Source: DASRHY01 sp046765875
GTDB taxonomy: Bacteria > Actinomycetota > Actinomycetes > Propionibacteriales > Kribbellaceae
DNA: 41,954 nt
Assembly (NCBI GenBank): GCA_046765875.1
Contig: JBKPSJ010000224.1
Location: forward strand, 1-41,954
Direction: 5' to 3'
The translations under genes and the position numbers were made by a program. Positions 1 through 6,841 of this stretch are shown here, one piece after another; the stretch's first letter is position 1, and every line of letters starts with the position of its first letter. Below the pieces are notes generated by a model, which saw nothing but the letters and a program-made list of their open reading frames with translations, did not search any database and was not told where the DNA came from.

Positions 1-65
1 GTCCGCCGGTCTCGACGTCTCGGCTGGAAGGCGCCACCGTGGCGTCAGGACGAAAGGGGCGACCC

Positions 66-491
66 GTGAAGTACATGATCATGATGTACGGCTCGCAGCG
101 TGACATCGACATGGTCACCGGCAAGACACCCGTCGAGGGCCCGGCCTGGACCGTCGAGGACATGGGCGCGCTGCAGGAGTTCATGCACAAGTGGAACCAG
201 GCGCTGGTGGACTCCGGCGAGTTCGTGGACGCGAACGGCATGACCGCACCCGTCCACGCCCGGAGGATCAGCCTGCGCGACGGCGTACCGGTGGTCACCG
301 ACGGCCCGTACGCCGAGACCCAGGAGGTGCTGGCCGGCTACACGATCGTCGAGTGCGACAGCTTCGACCGCGCCACCGCGATTGCGGCACAGCTGGCGGA
401 CACGCCGCACCCCGAGGGCGCCGTGCTGAGCGCCGGGTGGTACGTCGACGTCCGCCCGATCGCCGACGGCTTCGAGCAGATCGACATGTGA
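66..491 (+). CDS. YCII/DGPF-domain protein partnered with an ECF42 sigma factor
   Basis: A 141-residue soluble protein of the YCII-related (DGPF) family. The family signature is visible as TDGPYAETQEVLAGY near residue 85, in the variant DGPY rather than DGPF. I chose the GTG at 66 (MKYMIMMYGSQ) because AAAGGGG lies just upstream at about 53-59; an in-frame GTG at 39 has no such site and would add nine residues unlike the family's usual MKYM start. The gene ends 7 bases before the sigma factor gene, so the two are probably co-transcribed. Proteins of this family are the standard genomic partners of ECF42 sigma factors. Their biochemical role is not established, although a ferredoxin-like fold is expected. 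No signal peptide or membrane segment is seen. Family assignment is firm, function unknown. Confidence 0.85.
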   Translation: MKYMIMMYGSQRDIDMVTGKTPVEGPAWTVEDMGALQEFMHKWNQALVDSGEFVDANGMTAPVHARRISLRDGVPVVTDGPYAETQEVLAGYTIVECDSFDRATAIAAQLADTPHPEGAVLSAGWYVDVRPIADGFEQIDM

Positions 492-498
492 CAGACAC

Positions 499-1734
499 GT
501 GAGCAGGCATGTGACCGGTGGGGGCACGCTCGAGGACCTGCTGCGCGACCTGGCGCCGCAGGTCCTCGGCGCGCTCGTCCGCCGGTACGGCCACTTCGAC
601 ACCTGCGAGGACGCCGTCCAGGAAGCGCTCCTGGCGGCCTCGCAGCAATGGCCGCAAACCGGTACGCCGGACAACCCGCGGGCCTGGCTGATCACGGTCG
701 CCTCGCGGCGGCTCACCGACCTGCTCCGCAGCGAGCAGGCCCGGCGGCATCGCGAGGACAAGGTGGCCGTGTGGGCACTTCCGGCGCCGTCCGACGAGCG
801 GTCCGGGAACACCGACGACTCGCTGATCCTGCTGTTCATGTGCTGCCATCCGTCGCTGTCGCCCGCCTCGCAGATCGCGCTCACGCTGCGCGCGGTCGGC
901 GGCCTGACCGCCGCGGAGATCGCCCGGGCGTTCCTGGTCCCCGAGGCGACCATGACCCGGCGGATCACCCGCGCCAAGCAGTCGATCACCGCCAGCGGTA
1001 CGCCGTTCGCCCTGCCCACCGCCGCCGAGCGGCCCGACCGGCTGGCCGCGGTGCTACACGTGCTGTACCTGATCTTCACCGAGGGATACGCCGCCACCGC
1101 CGGGCCCGACCTGTACCGCAGCGAGCTGTCTGCCGAGGCGATCAGGCTCGCCCGGATGGTGCGGAGGATCCTGCCGGACGACGGCGAGGTGGCCGGGCTC
1201 CTCGCGTTGATGCTGCTGACCGATGCCCGGCGCCCGGCCCGGACCGACGCGTCCGGCGAGCTGATCCCGATGGCCGAGCAGGACCGGTCGTTGTGGCTGC
1301 GGGACCTGATCGCGGCGGGCGTGGCGCTGGTGAGCGAGGCACTGCCGCGCGGCCCGGCCGGTCCGTACCAGCTTCAGGCGGCGATCGCCGCCGTCCACGA
1401 CGAGGCGCCGACCGCCGAGGAGACCGACTGGCCGCAGATCGCCGCCCTGTACGAGGTGCTGATGCGGCTGTCGGACAACCCGATGGTGGCGCTGAACCAC
1501 GCGGTCGCGGTCGCGATGGCGCAGGATCCGAAGGCCGGGCTGGAACTGCTCGACGGGCTGCGGACCGACTCTCGGATCGCGAACGACCACCGGTTCCATG
1601 CCGTCGAGGCGCACCTGCTGGAGATGTCCGGCGACGTAGCGGCTGCGCGGGCGGCGTACGAGCTCGCGGCCTCGAAGGCGCAGAGCCTGCCGCAGCAGCG
1701 CTACCTCAACCGCCGCGCCGCCCGGCTACCCTGA
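499..1734 (+). CDS. ECF42-type RNA polymerase sigma factor with long C-terminal extension
   Basis: A 411-residue sigma factor. Region 2 spans roughly residues 15-75 (YGHFDTCEDAVQEALLAA, then NPRAWLITVASRRLTDLL). Region 4 lies near 125-165 (LTLRAVGGLTAAEIARAFLV, then ATMTRRITRAKQ), the helix-turn-helix that reads the -35 element. The remaining ~240 residues are the large extension typical of group ECF42 (DUF6596 type), with YLIFTEGYAA and LMLLTDARRPAR motifs and helical, TPR-like repeats toward the end. Such sigma factors lack an anti-sigma factor gene; here the neighbour is a YCII/DGPF protein, as expected for the group. Start is GTG at 499, 7 bases after the upstream stop; the ribosome binding site is weak, which suggests translational coupling. 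The target regulon and signal cannot be read from this sequence. Confidence 0.93.
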   Translation: MSRHVTGGGTLEDLLRDLAPQVLGALVRRYGHFDTCEDAVQEALLAASQQWPQTGTPDNPRAWLITVASRRLTDLLRSEQARRHREDKVAVWALPAPSDERSGNTDDSLILLFMCCHPSLSPASQIALTLRAVGGLTAAEIARAFLVPEATMTRRITRAKQSITASGTPFALPTAAERPDRLAAVLHVLYLIFTEGYAATAGPDLYRSELSAEAIRLARMVRRILPDDGEVAGLLALMLLTDARRPARTDASGELIPMAEQDRSLWLRDLIAAGVALVSEALPRGPAGPYQLQAAIAAVHDEAPTAEETDWPQIAALYEVLMRLSDNPMVALNHAVAVAMAQDPKAGLELLDGLRTDSRIANDHRFHAVEAHLLEMSGDVAAARAAYELAASKAQSLPQQRYLNRRAARLP

Positions 1735-1767
1735 TCGCCTCGTGAACGCAGCGAAGGGAGAGCCATC

Positions 1768-2232
1768 GTGACCGAGACGATCCGCACCCGGGCCGAGCGG
1801 ATCCGCGACAGCCGCGCCGCTCTGGAGACATCGGTCGACCTGTGGGTGGCGACGGCGACCACCGGCGACGACGGTGCGGTGCGGCCGTACCTGGTGCCGC
1901 TGTCGCTGGCCTGGCTCGACGAGCGCGTCGTCGTCGCGGTCGAGGCGAGCTCCCGGACCGCGGCGGGTCTGCAGATCGGTGGCACTGCCCGGCTCGCGGT
2001 CGGCCCGACCCGCGATGTCGTCATGATCGACGCAGTAGTCGAGCGCACCGTGCCGGTACGCGACGACGCGGAGCTGGCCGAGCGGTATGCCGACAGGTCC
2101 GACTGGGACCCGCGCGAGGACGCCGGCAACTACGTGTACGTCGTACTGCGGCCGGAGCGGATCCAGGCCTGGCGGGAGGCGAACGAGCTCGCCGGGCGCA
2201 CCCTGATGCTCAGAGGCCGCTGGCTGGCGTGA
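1768..2232 (+). CDS. Pyridoxamine 5'-phosphate oxidase-family (FMN/F420 split barrel) protein
   Basis: A 154-residue protein resembling the pyridoxamine-phosphate-oxidase-like split-barrel family, which in Actinobacteria often binds FMN or F420. Visible family features are the N-terminal helix, the strand DLWVATATTGDDGAVRPYLV, the WLDERVVVAVEASSRTAAGL segment and the late YVYVVLRPERIQAWR strand. Start is GTG at 1768 behind GAAGGGAG (1753-1760). The gene follows the sigma factor after 33 bases and may be read with it. It ends one base before the end of the convergent guaB1 gene, leaving no room for a terminator between them. Cofactor and substrate cannot be decided by eye; the genuine PdxH function is unlikely because the protein is short and lacks the PdxH C-terminus. 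Confidence 0.75.
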   Translation: MTETIRTRAERIRDSRAALETSVDLWVATATTGDDGAVRPYLVPLSLAWLDERVVVAVEASSRTAAGLQIGGTARLAVGPTRDVVMIDAVVERTVPVRDDAELAERYADRSDWDPREDAGNYVYVVLRPERIQAWREANELAGRTLMLRGRWLA

Positions 2233-2233
2233 G

Positions 2234-3670
2234 TCACCAGCTCGAGTCGACCGGCATGCCCTCGGCGTACCCGGCCGCGCTCTGCAGTCCCACCACGGCC
2301 TTGGCGTGGAACTCCTCCAGATCGGTGGCGCCGGCGTACGTCAGCGAGCTCCGCACTCCCGACACGATCGAGTCGAGCACGTCCTCGACGCTGGGCCGCT
2401 CCGGGTCCAGGTACATCCGGGCGGTCGAGATGCCCTCGCCGAAGAAGCTCTTCCGGGCCCGCTCGAACGGGGTGTCGTCGGCGGTACGCAGCCGGACCGC
2501 CCGCGCCGAGGCCATGCCGAAGCTCTCCTTGTAGATCCGGCCCTCGTTGTCGCGGTGCGGATCGCCCGGGGACTCGTAGGTGCCGGCGAACCACGAGCCG
2601 ATCATCACGTTCGAAGCCCCCGCGGCGAGCGCCAGGGCCACATCGCGCGGGTGCCGTACGCCGCCGTCGGCCCACACGTGCTTGCCGAGCTCACGGGCCC
2701 GGGTGGCGCACTCCAGCACCGCGGAGAACTGCGGCCGCCCGACCGCGGTCATCATCCGGGTGGTGCACATCGCCCCGGGGCCGACCCCGACCTTGACGAT
2801 GTCGGCGCCGGCCTCGATCAGATCGGTCACGCCTTCCGCGGTCGCCACGTTCCCCGCCACCAGCGGTATGCCGGGCTCCAGCGCGCGCACGGTACGCAGT
2901 ACGTCGAGCATGCGCTCCTGGTGTCCGTGCGCGGTGTCGATCACCAGGACGTCGACACTGGTGTCCAGCAGCGACTTCGCCTTCTGCTCGACGTCGCCGT
3001 TGATCCCGATCGCGGCGGCGATCCGCAACCGGCCGGACGCGTCCATGGCGGGCCGGTACAGGGTGGCTCGCAGCGCGCGCTGCCGGGTGAGGATGCCGAC
3101 GACGCGGCCGTCGTTCGCGACGACCGGCGCCAGCCGGTGGTGCCCGCCGTGCAGCAGTTCGAACGCGGCCTCGGCCGCGATCCCGTCGGGCAACGTGAGC
3201 AGGTCGCGCGACATCACGTCGACCAACTGGGTGAACCGGTCGACGCCCTCGCAGTCGGCCTCCGTGACGACACCGACCGCGCGGCCGTCCTCGACGACGA
3301 TCACCGCGCCGTGCCCGCGCTTCGGCAGCAGGTTGAGCGCCTCGCCGACAGTGCCGCCGGGCGCCATCGTCAGCGGGGTGTCGTACACCGTGTGACGCTG
3401 TTTGGTCCAGTTCACCACGTCCGCCACCACGTCGACCGGAATGTCCTGCGGGATCACGGCCAGCCCGCCACAGCGCGCGATCGTCTCGGCCATCCGCCGC
3501 CCGGAGACCGCGGTCATGTTCGCCGCGACGACGGGGATGGATGTACCGCTGCCGTCGCTGGTGGCCAGGTCCACGTCGAGCCGGGACGCGACCGCCGACC
3601 GGCTCGGCACCAGGAACACGTCGCTGAACGTCAGGTCCTGCGCGGGAACGCGCTCACGATGGAATCGCAC
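2234..3670 (-). CDS. guaB1: GuaB1-family IMP dehydrogenase/GMP reductase-like protein with CBS domains
   Basis: A 478-residue TIM-barrel protein of the IMPDH/GMP reductase superfamily. Two CBS motifs are inserted at about residues 90-200, and the catalytic cysteine loop GPGAMCTTRMMTAVGRPQ places the nucleophile near Cys302. The distal part (FGEGISTARM) lacks the usual IMPDH finger and flap wording. Mycobacterial GuaB1 has been reported to be a GMP reductase (GMP + NADPH to IMP + ammonia) rather than an IMP dehydrogenase, so purine salvage is the more likely role. I chose the GTG at minus-strand 3670 (MRFHRERVPAQ) because GGAGGAG sits 7-8 bases before it; the TTG at 3685 would overlap that site. 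It lies downstream of the GntR-family regulator gene in the same orientation with a 78-base gap. IMPDH activity cannot be excluded without assay. Confidence 0.9.
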   Translation of the reverse strand: MRFHRERVPAQDLTFSDVFLVPSRSAVASRLDVDLATSDGSGTSIPVVAANMTAVSGRRMAETIARCGGLAVIPQDIPVDVVADVVNWTKQRHTVYDTPLTMAPGGTVGEALNLLPKRGHGAVIVVEDGRAVGVVTEADCEGVDRFTQLVDVMSRDLLTLPDGIAAEAAFELLHGGHHRLAPVVANDGRVVGILTRQRALRATLYRPAMDASGRLRIAAAIGINGDVEQKAKSLLDTSVDVLVIDTAHGHQERMLDVLRTVRALEPGIPLVAGNVATAEGVTDLIEAGADIVKVGVGPGAMCTTRMMTAVGRPQFSAVLECATRARELGKHVWADGGVRHPRDVALALAAGASNVMIGSWFAGTYESPGDPHRDNEGRIYKESFGMASARAVRLRTADDTPFERARKSFFGEGISTARMYLDPERPSVEDVLDSIVSGVRSSLTYAGATDLEEFHAKAVVGLQSAAGYAEGMPVDSSW

Positions 3671-3711
3671 GCTGATCTCCTCCAAACCCCAAGGACCCCA
3701 CCACCCGGTTC

Positions 3712-3717
3712 AGCCTA
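3712..3717 (-). promoter_or_regulatory. Possible -10 element for guaB1
   Basis: Read on the minus strand this is TAGGCT, matching the actinobacterial TANNNT form, about 42 bases before the guaB1 start. No convincing -35 hexamer is seen at the expected distance, so this is only a candidate. Confidence 0.28.
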
Positions 3718-3748
3718 CGTCCCGCCCACCGGCGGATCGCCCGGCTGA

Positions 3749-4471
3749 CTACGGCTCGGGATCGGGGGAGAGGGGGAACCAGAGTTCGTAGCGGTCGGCC
3801 GGGAAGACGGCCTCGGCGTACTCGACCGGGCGGCCGCCGGTCAGCGCGCGGCGGGTCAGGCGCAGGACCGGGCGGGACGACGGGATATCGAGCCGGTGGA
3901 CCTCTTCGGCGTCCGGGAGACCGGCGATCACCGACTCCTCGCCGGCGTCCGGCAGCAGACCACGCTCGTCCAGATAGTGGTACAGGCTGAGCGCCGGATG
4001 CTCCGCGGTCAGGTCCGGCACCAGGTCGGCGGGGAACCAGGTCCGCTCCAGCGCCAGCGGTACGCCGTCCCCCAGCCGCAGCCGGCGGATCCGTACAGCC
4101 GGTCGCCCGGCCAGGTCGAGGAAGGTGGCCACCGGCACCGGCGGCCTGTCGTCGCGAACGCACTCGATCGGCACCGTGCTCGGCTCGAGGTCGTGCTCGC
4201 GGATCGCGTCGGCGAACGAGCCGAGCCGGATCCGCAGTTGCAGCGGCTCCGGGGCGCGCAGGTTGCCGCGGCCGTGCACCGAGCGCACCAGGCCCTCGCG
4301 GGACAGCGCCGCGATCGCCTGCCGGACGGTCATCCGGGCCACGCCCCAGCGTTCGGCCAGCACCCGCTCGGCGGGCAGCGGCTCACCCGGGGACAACTCC
4401 AGCACGATGGCGCGCAGCTCGTCGCGGATGATCGCGTGCTTGGCTGCCTCGGCCCTGCGAGCAGTGGTCAT
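3749..4471 (-). CDS. GntR family transcriptional regulator, HutC/UTRA subfamily
   Basis: A 240-residue repressor-type regulator. The winged helix-turn-helix occupies residues ~10-72 (LSPGEPLPAERVLAERWGV, then RMTVRQAIAALSREGLV and the wing HGRGNL). A UTRA ligand-binding domain follows at ~90-235, ending YAEAVFPADRYELWF. UTRA domains of this subfamily usually sense sugar phosphates, amino-acid derivatives or other small metabolites; the ligand here is unknown. Start is ATG at 4471 with GGGGAG just upstream on the minus strand. A perfect 24-bp palindrome with core GGTCTAGACC, the classic HutC/DasR-type operator core, lies at 4494-4517 over the presumed transcription start, arguing for strong autorepression. 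The only gene downstream in the same direction is guaB1, so a purine-related role is possible but unproven. Confidence 0.92.
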   Translation of the reverse strand: MTTARRAEAAKHAIIRDELRAIVLELSPGEPLPAERVLAERWGVARMTVRQAIAALSREGLVRSVHGRGNLRAPEPLQLRIRLGSFADAIREHDLEPSTVPIECVRDDRPPVPVATFLDLAGRPAVRIRRLRLGDGVPLALERTWFPADLVPDLTAEHPALSLYHYLDERGLLPDAGEESVIAGLPDAEEVHRLDIPSSRPVLRLTRRALTGGRPVEYAEAVFPADRYELWFPLSPDPEP

Positions 4472-4493
4472 GGAACTCCCCGGACGATTACGC

Positions 4494-4517
4494 TCTGCGT
4501 GGTCTAGACCACGCAGA
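4494..4517. promoter_or_regulatory. Perfect 24-bp palindromic operator of the GntR/UTRA regulator
   Basis: Every one of the 12 base pairs on each side of the centre (between 4505 and 4506) is complementary; the core is GTGGTCTAGACCAC and symmetry fails first at 4493/4518. The GGTCTAGACC core matches the known operator type for HutC-subfamily GntR regulators. It begins at the last base of the -10 hexamer and covers the predicted transcription start, the position expected for a blocking operator. It lies 22 bases before the regulator's ATG. Confidence 0.75.
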
Positions 4518-4544
4518 TTCTAGCGAATGTCATCGGGGTGTCGG
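4517..4544 (-). promoter_or_regulatory. Promoter of the GntR/UTRA regulator
   Basis: On the minus strand: -35 CCGACA (4544-4539), 16-base spacer, -10 TAGAAT (4522-4517). The -10 fits TANNNT well; the -35 shares four of six bases with TTGACA. The operator palindrome abuts the -10 directly. Confidence 0.45.
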
Positions 4545-4567
4545 GGCACGTCTCAGTCGGGTCCCCA

Positions 4568-4593
4568 CCTGGCTGGCCCGCCCGCCAGCCAGG
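4568..4593 (-). terminator. Rho-independent-like terminator after bldD
   Basis: A perfect 10-bp stem (CCTGGCTGGC at 4568-4577 with GCCAGCCAGG at 4584-4593) and a six-base loop, beginning about 10 bases past the bldD stop codon. There is no U-tract, as is common for actinobacterial hairpin terminators. It separates bldD from the downstream regulator gene. Confidence 0.6.
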
Positions 4594-4602
4594 CAGGACT
4601 GG

Positions 4603-5115
4603 TTACTGCGCCGCCGCGGCCTCTTCCTCGATCGCGCCGGTCGCGTCCGGGTTCAGTACGCCCCAGGCGATGAAGCGCTCGGCAAGGCTGGTGGGCGACT
4701 CGTCGTAGATCACCGCGAGAGTGCGCATGTCGTCCTGCCGGATGGACAGGACCTTGCCGTTGTAGTCGCCCCGCTGCGCCTGGATGGTGGCGGCGTACCG
4801 GGACAGAGGTGCGGAATCGCTGTCCTCGAGGCTTGCCAGCGCCTCCAGGTCCAGCACCAGTCGCGGCGGCGGCTGGGATGCGGCTGCCGCACCGGCCGAG
4901 CCGGGGAGCAGCTCACGGATCGGCACACCGTAGAAGTCGGCCAGCTCGGCCAGCTTCTGTACGGTGACCGCACGGTCGCCACGCTCGTAGGAGCCGACGA
5001 CGACGGCTTTCCAGCGCCCCTTGGACTTCTCCTCCACCCCATGGAGTGAGAGTCCCTGCTGCTGGCGGATGGCGCGAAGCTTGCCACCCAGAGTCTTTGC
5101 GTATTCGCTCGGCAC
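4603..5115 (-). CDS. bldD: BldD-family developmental regulator with c-di-GMP-binding motif
   Basis: A 170-residue regulator. Residues 1-75 are an HTH_XRE DNA-binding domain (LGGKLRAIRQQQGLSLHGVE, then VVVGSYERGDRAVTVQKLAELADFYG split across recognition helices). The C-terminal domain carries the exact BldD cyclic-di-GMP signature RxD-X8-RxxD: R115-G-D117, eight residues, then R126-Q-D-D129. In Streptomyces, tetrameric c-di-GMP holds two BldD molecules together so they bind DNA and repress sporulation genes. This protein should therefore be a c-di-GMP-responsive repressor. Start is GTG at 5115 with GGAGGG nine bases upstream on the minus strand. It is divergent from pyrR, a conserved actinobacterial arrangement, and a BldD-type box lies in its own upstream region. 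Whether this organism sporulates cannot be judged here. Confidence 0.95.
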   Translation of the reverse strand: MPSEYAKTLGGKLRAIRQQQGLSLHGVEEKSKGRWKAVVVGSYERGDRAVTVQKLAELADFYGVPIRELLPGSAGAAAASQPPPRLVLDLEALASLEDSDSAPLSRYAATIQAQRGDYNGKVLSIRQDDMRTLAVIYDESPTSLAERFIAWGVLNPDATGAIEEEAAAAQ

Positions 5116-5167
5116 GCTGGTGTTCCCTCCAGTCCGTTGGCCCCGGGGTTGCCGGGCCCCCCAGTAA

Positions 5168-5180
5168 TTACTCTGCGTAA
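5168..5180. promoter_or_regulatory. BldD box upstream of bldD
   Basis: TTACTCTGCGTAA matches the published BldD consensus TnACnC(A/T)GnGTnA at every defined position. It lies 53-65 bases upstream of the bldD start, in the bldD-pyrR divergent region, so autorepression is likely, as in Streptomyces. It may also influence pyrR, whose predicted -10 is about 50 bases away. Confidence 0.65.
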
Positions 5181-5229
5181 CAGTATGCAGGGAGCGAGCG
5201 TCGGGTCAAGCGGGTCGGCTCGGTTGGGT

Positions 5230-5235
5230 TAGAGT
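5230..5235 (+). promoter_or_regulatory. Likely -10 element of the pyr operon
   Basis: TAGAGT fits TANNNT and would start transcription near 5242, just in front of the PyrR hairpin at 5252-5285, giving a leader of about 50 bases. The -35 (near 5206-5211, TCAAGC) is weak. Confidence 0.38.
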
Positions 5236-5251
5236 GGGCGCTGTCCGAACA

Positions 5252-5285
5252 TCCTTTAAGGCCCGTCCTGTGAGGCGGGAAAGGA
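5252..5285 (+). promoter_or_regulatory. PyrR-binding leader hairpin covering the pyrR ribosome binding site
   Basis: The loop GTCCTGTGAGGC (5265-5276) carries the conserved PyrR recognition sequence (UCCxGUGAGG). It is closed by CCC/GGG (5262-5264 with 5277-5279). Below that, TCCTTT (5252-5257) pairs with AAAGGA (5280-5285), with AAGG (5258-5261) bulged on the left. The lower stem's right arm is the start of the AAAGGAGG ribosome binding site. PyrR plus UMP should stabilise the hairpin and block translation initiation, as reported for Mycobacterium smegmatis, rather than act by Bacillus-type attenuation: no terminator stem follows. Confidence 0.72.
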
Positions 5286-5291
5286 GGAACG

Positions 5292-5870
5292 GTGGCGATC
5301 AGTCCTGCCGCCAATGCCGGCACCAGTACACCTCCCCGTACTGTTCTCAACGGCTCCGACATCTCGCGGGCACTCACCCGGATCGCGCACGAGATCCTCG
5401 AGCGCAACTCCGGCGCCGACGATCTCGTCCTGCTCGGGATCCCTACTCGCGGTGTCGGTCTCGCAACCCGGGTCGCATCGCGAATCGAGGCGGTCGAGGG
5501 ACGCCCGGTCCCCAACGGGTCACTCGACGTGACCATGTACCGCGACGACATCGGCCGCAAGCCGGCCCGGGCACTGGAGCACACCGACATTCCCCAGTCC
5601 GGGATCGACGACCGGGTGGTGGTGCTGGTCGACGACGTGCTGTTCTCCGGCCGCACCATCCGGGCCGCGCTCGACGCGCTCAACGACATCGGCCGGCCCC
5701 GCGCGGTCCAGCTCGCGGTCCTGATCGACCGCGGGCACCGCGAGCTGCCGATCCGCGCCGACTACGTCGGCAAGAACCTGCCGACCGCGCTCGTCGAGCG
5801 GGTCTCGGTACGACTCACCGAGTACGACGGCGAGGACGCGGTCCGGATCGGACAGGAGGGGTCGAAATGA
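5292..5870 (+). CDS. pyrR: Bifunctional pyr operon regulator / uracil phosphoribosyltransferase
   Basis: A 192-residue PRTase-fold protein. The PRPP-binding loop is VVVLVDDVLFSGRTIRAAL near residues 110-128, and the N-terminal part has the PyrR pattern LNGSDISRALTRIAHEILE. PyrR senses UMP/UTP versus PRPP and binds the pyr mRNA leader; many members also convert uracil and PRPP to UMP. Start is GTG at 5292 behind AAGGAGGA (5281-5288), spaced very closely. That same site forms the right arm of the PyrR-binding hairpin, so the protein probably represses its own translation and, through coupling, the nine overlapping genes behind it. It overlaps pyrB by four bases (ATGA). Confidence 0.97.
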   Translation: MAISPAANAGTSTPPRTVLNGSDISRALTRIAHEILERNSGADDLVLLGIPTRGVGLATRVASRIEAVEGRPVPNGSLDVTMYRDDIGRKPARALEHTDIPQSGIDDRVVVLVDDVLFSGRTIRAALDALNDIGRPRAVQLAVLIDRGHRELPIRADYVGKNLPTALVERVSVRLTEYDGEDAVRIGQEGSK

Positions 5871-6841
5871 TGCGGCACCTGCTCAGCGCGGGCGACCTGA
5901 CCCGCGACGACGCGCAACTGATCCTGGACACCGCCGAGGAGATGCGCTCGCTGGCCGACCGGCCGATCAAGAAGCTGCCCGCGCTGCGCGGCCGTACCGT
6001 GGTGAACCTGTTCTTCGAGGACTCCACCCGGACCCGGATCTCGTTCGAGGCGGCGGCCAAGCGGCTGTCCGCGGACGTGATCAACTTCTCCGCCAAGGGC
6101 TCGAGCGTGAGCAAGGGCGAGAGCCTCAAGGACACCGCGCTCACCCTGCAGGCGATGGGCGCCGACGGCGTGGTCTGCCGGCACAACGCGTCCGGCGCGC
6201 CGCACCTGCTGGCGAACTCGGGCTGGCTGCACGGGCACGTGATCAACGCCGGCGACGGCACCCACGAGCACCCGACCCAGGCGCTGCTGGACGCGTTCAC
6301 GATGCGCCGCCACCTCGGATCGCTGGACGGCCGGCGGATCACGATCGTCGGCGACGTGCTGCACAGCCGGGTGGCCCGGTCGAACGTGCTGCTGCTGGCC
6401 ACGCTCGGTGCCGAGGTCCTGGTGGTCGCACCGCCCACGCTGCTCCCGGTCGGGATGGACGCCTGGCCGTGCGAGACCTCGTACGACCTCGACGCGGCAC
6501 TGCCGAAGAGCGACGCGGTGATGATGCTGCGGGTCCAGCGCGAGCGGATGAACGACGCGTTCTTCCCGTCGGCACGCGAGTACAGCCGCCGGTACGGGCT
6601 GGACGTACACCGGATGGCCCAGCTGCCCGACGAGGCGATCGTGATGCACCCCGGGCCGATGAACCGCGGTATGGAGATCACTGCCGACGTCGCCGACTCC
6701 ACCCGGTCGGTGATCGTCGAGCAGGTGACCAACGGCGTCGCGATCCGCATGGCCGTCCTGTACCTGCTTCTGTCCGGCAACGATGCTGCCAAGGACACTT
6801 CCAAGGACACTCCGAAGACGACGGAGGATGTACCGGCATGA
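5867..6841 (+). CDS. pyrB: Aspartate carbamoyltransferase catalytic subunit
   Basis: A 324-residue enzyme that condenses carbamoyl phosphate with aspartate to N-carbamoyl-aspartate, the committed pyrimidine step. The carbamoyl-phosphate-binding motif FFEDSTRTRISFE is near residue 47; HPTQALLDAFT and the late HPGPMNRGMEI are also present. Start is ATG at 5867 with GGAGGGG at 5855-5861; the adjacent ATG at 5870 is equally possible. No pyrI regulatory chain is seen, as usual for Actinobacteria. The C-terminus carries a short hydrophilic tail after LYLLLSGN (AAKDTSKDTPKTTEDVPA) encoded by a small direct repeat (AAGGACAC twice); it lies beyond the enzyme fold. The stop overlaps pyrC by four bases. 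Confidence 0.97.
   Translation: MMRHLLSAGDLTRDDAQLILDTAEEMRSLADRPIKKLPALRGRTVVNLFFEDSTRTRISFEAAAKRLSADVINFSAKGSSVSKGESLKDTALTLQAMGADGVVCRHNASGAPHLLANSGWLHGHVINAGDGTHEHPTQALLDAFTMRRHLGSLDGRRITIVGDVLHSRVARSNVLLLATLGAEVLVVAPPTLLPVGMDAWPCETSYDLDAALPKSDAVMMLRVQRERMNDAFFPSAREYSRRYGLDVHRMAQLPDEAIVMHPGPMNRGMEITADVADSTRSVIVEQVTNGVAIRMAVLYLLLSGNDAAKDTSKDTPKTTEDVPA

Noticed and set aside
1..45. ECF42-type promoter (TCTCGA at 10-15, CGTC at 42-45) before the YCII gene
   Set aside because: The spacing is far too long and one match is imperfect; chance is likely in GC-rich DNA.
45..1097. Long minus-strand open frame opposite the YCII and sigma factor genes
   Set aside because: It is a high-GC shadow: arginine/serine-rich nonsense with no family motifs, while the plus strand encodes two clear families.
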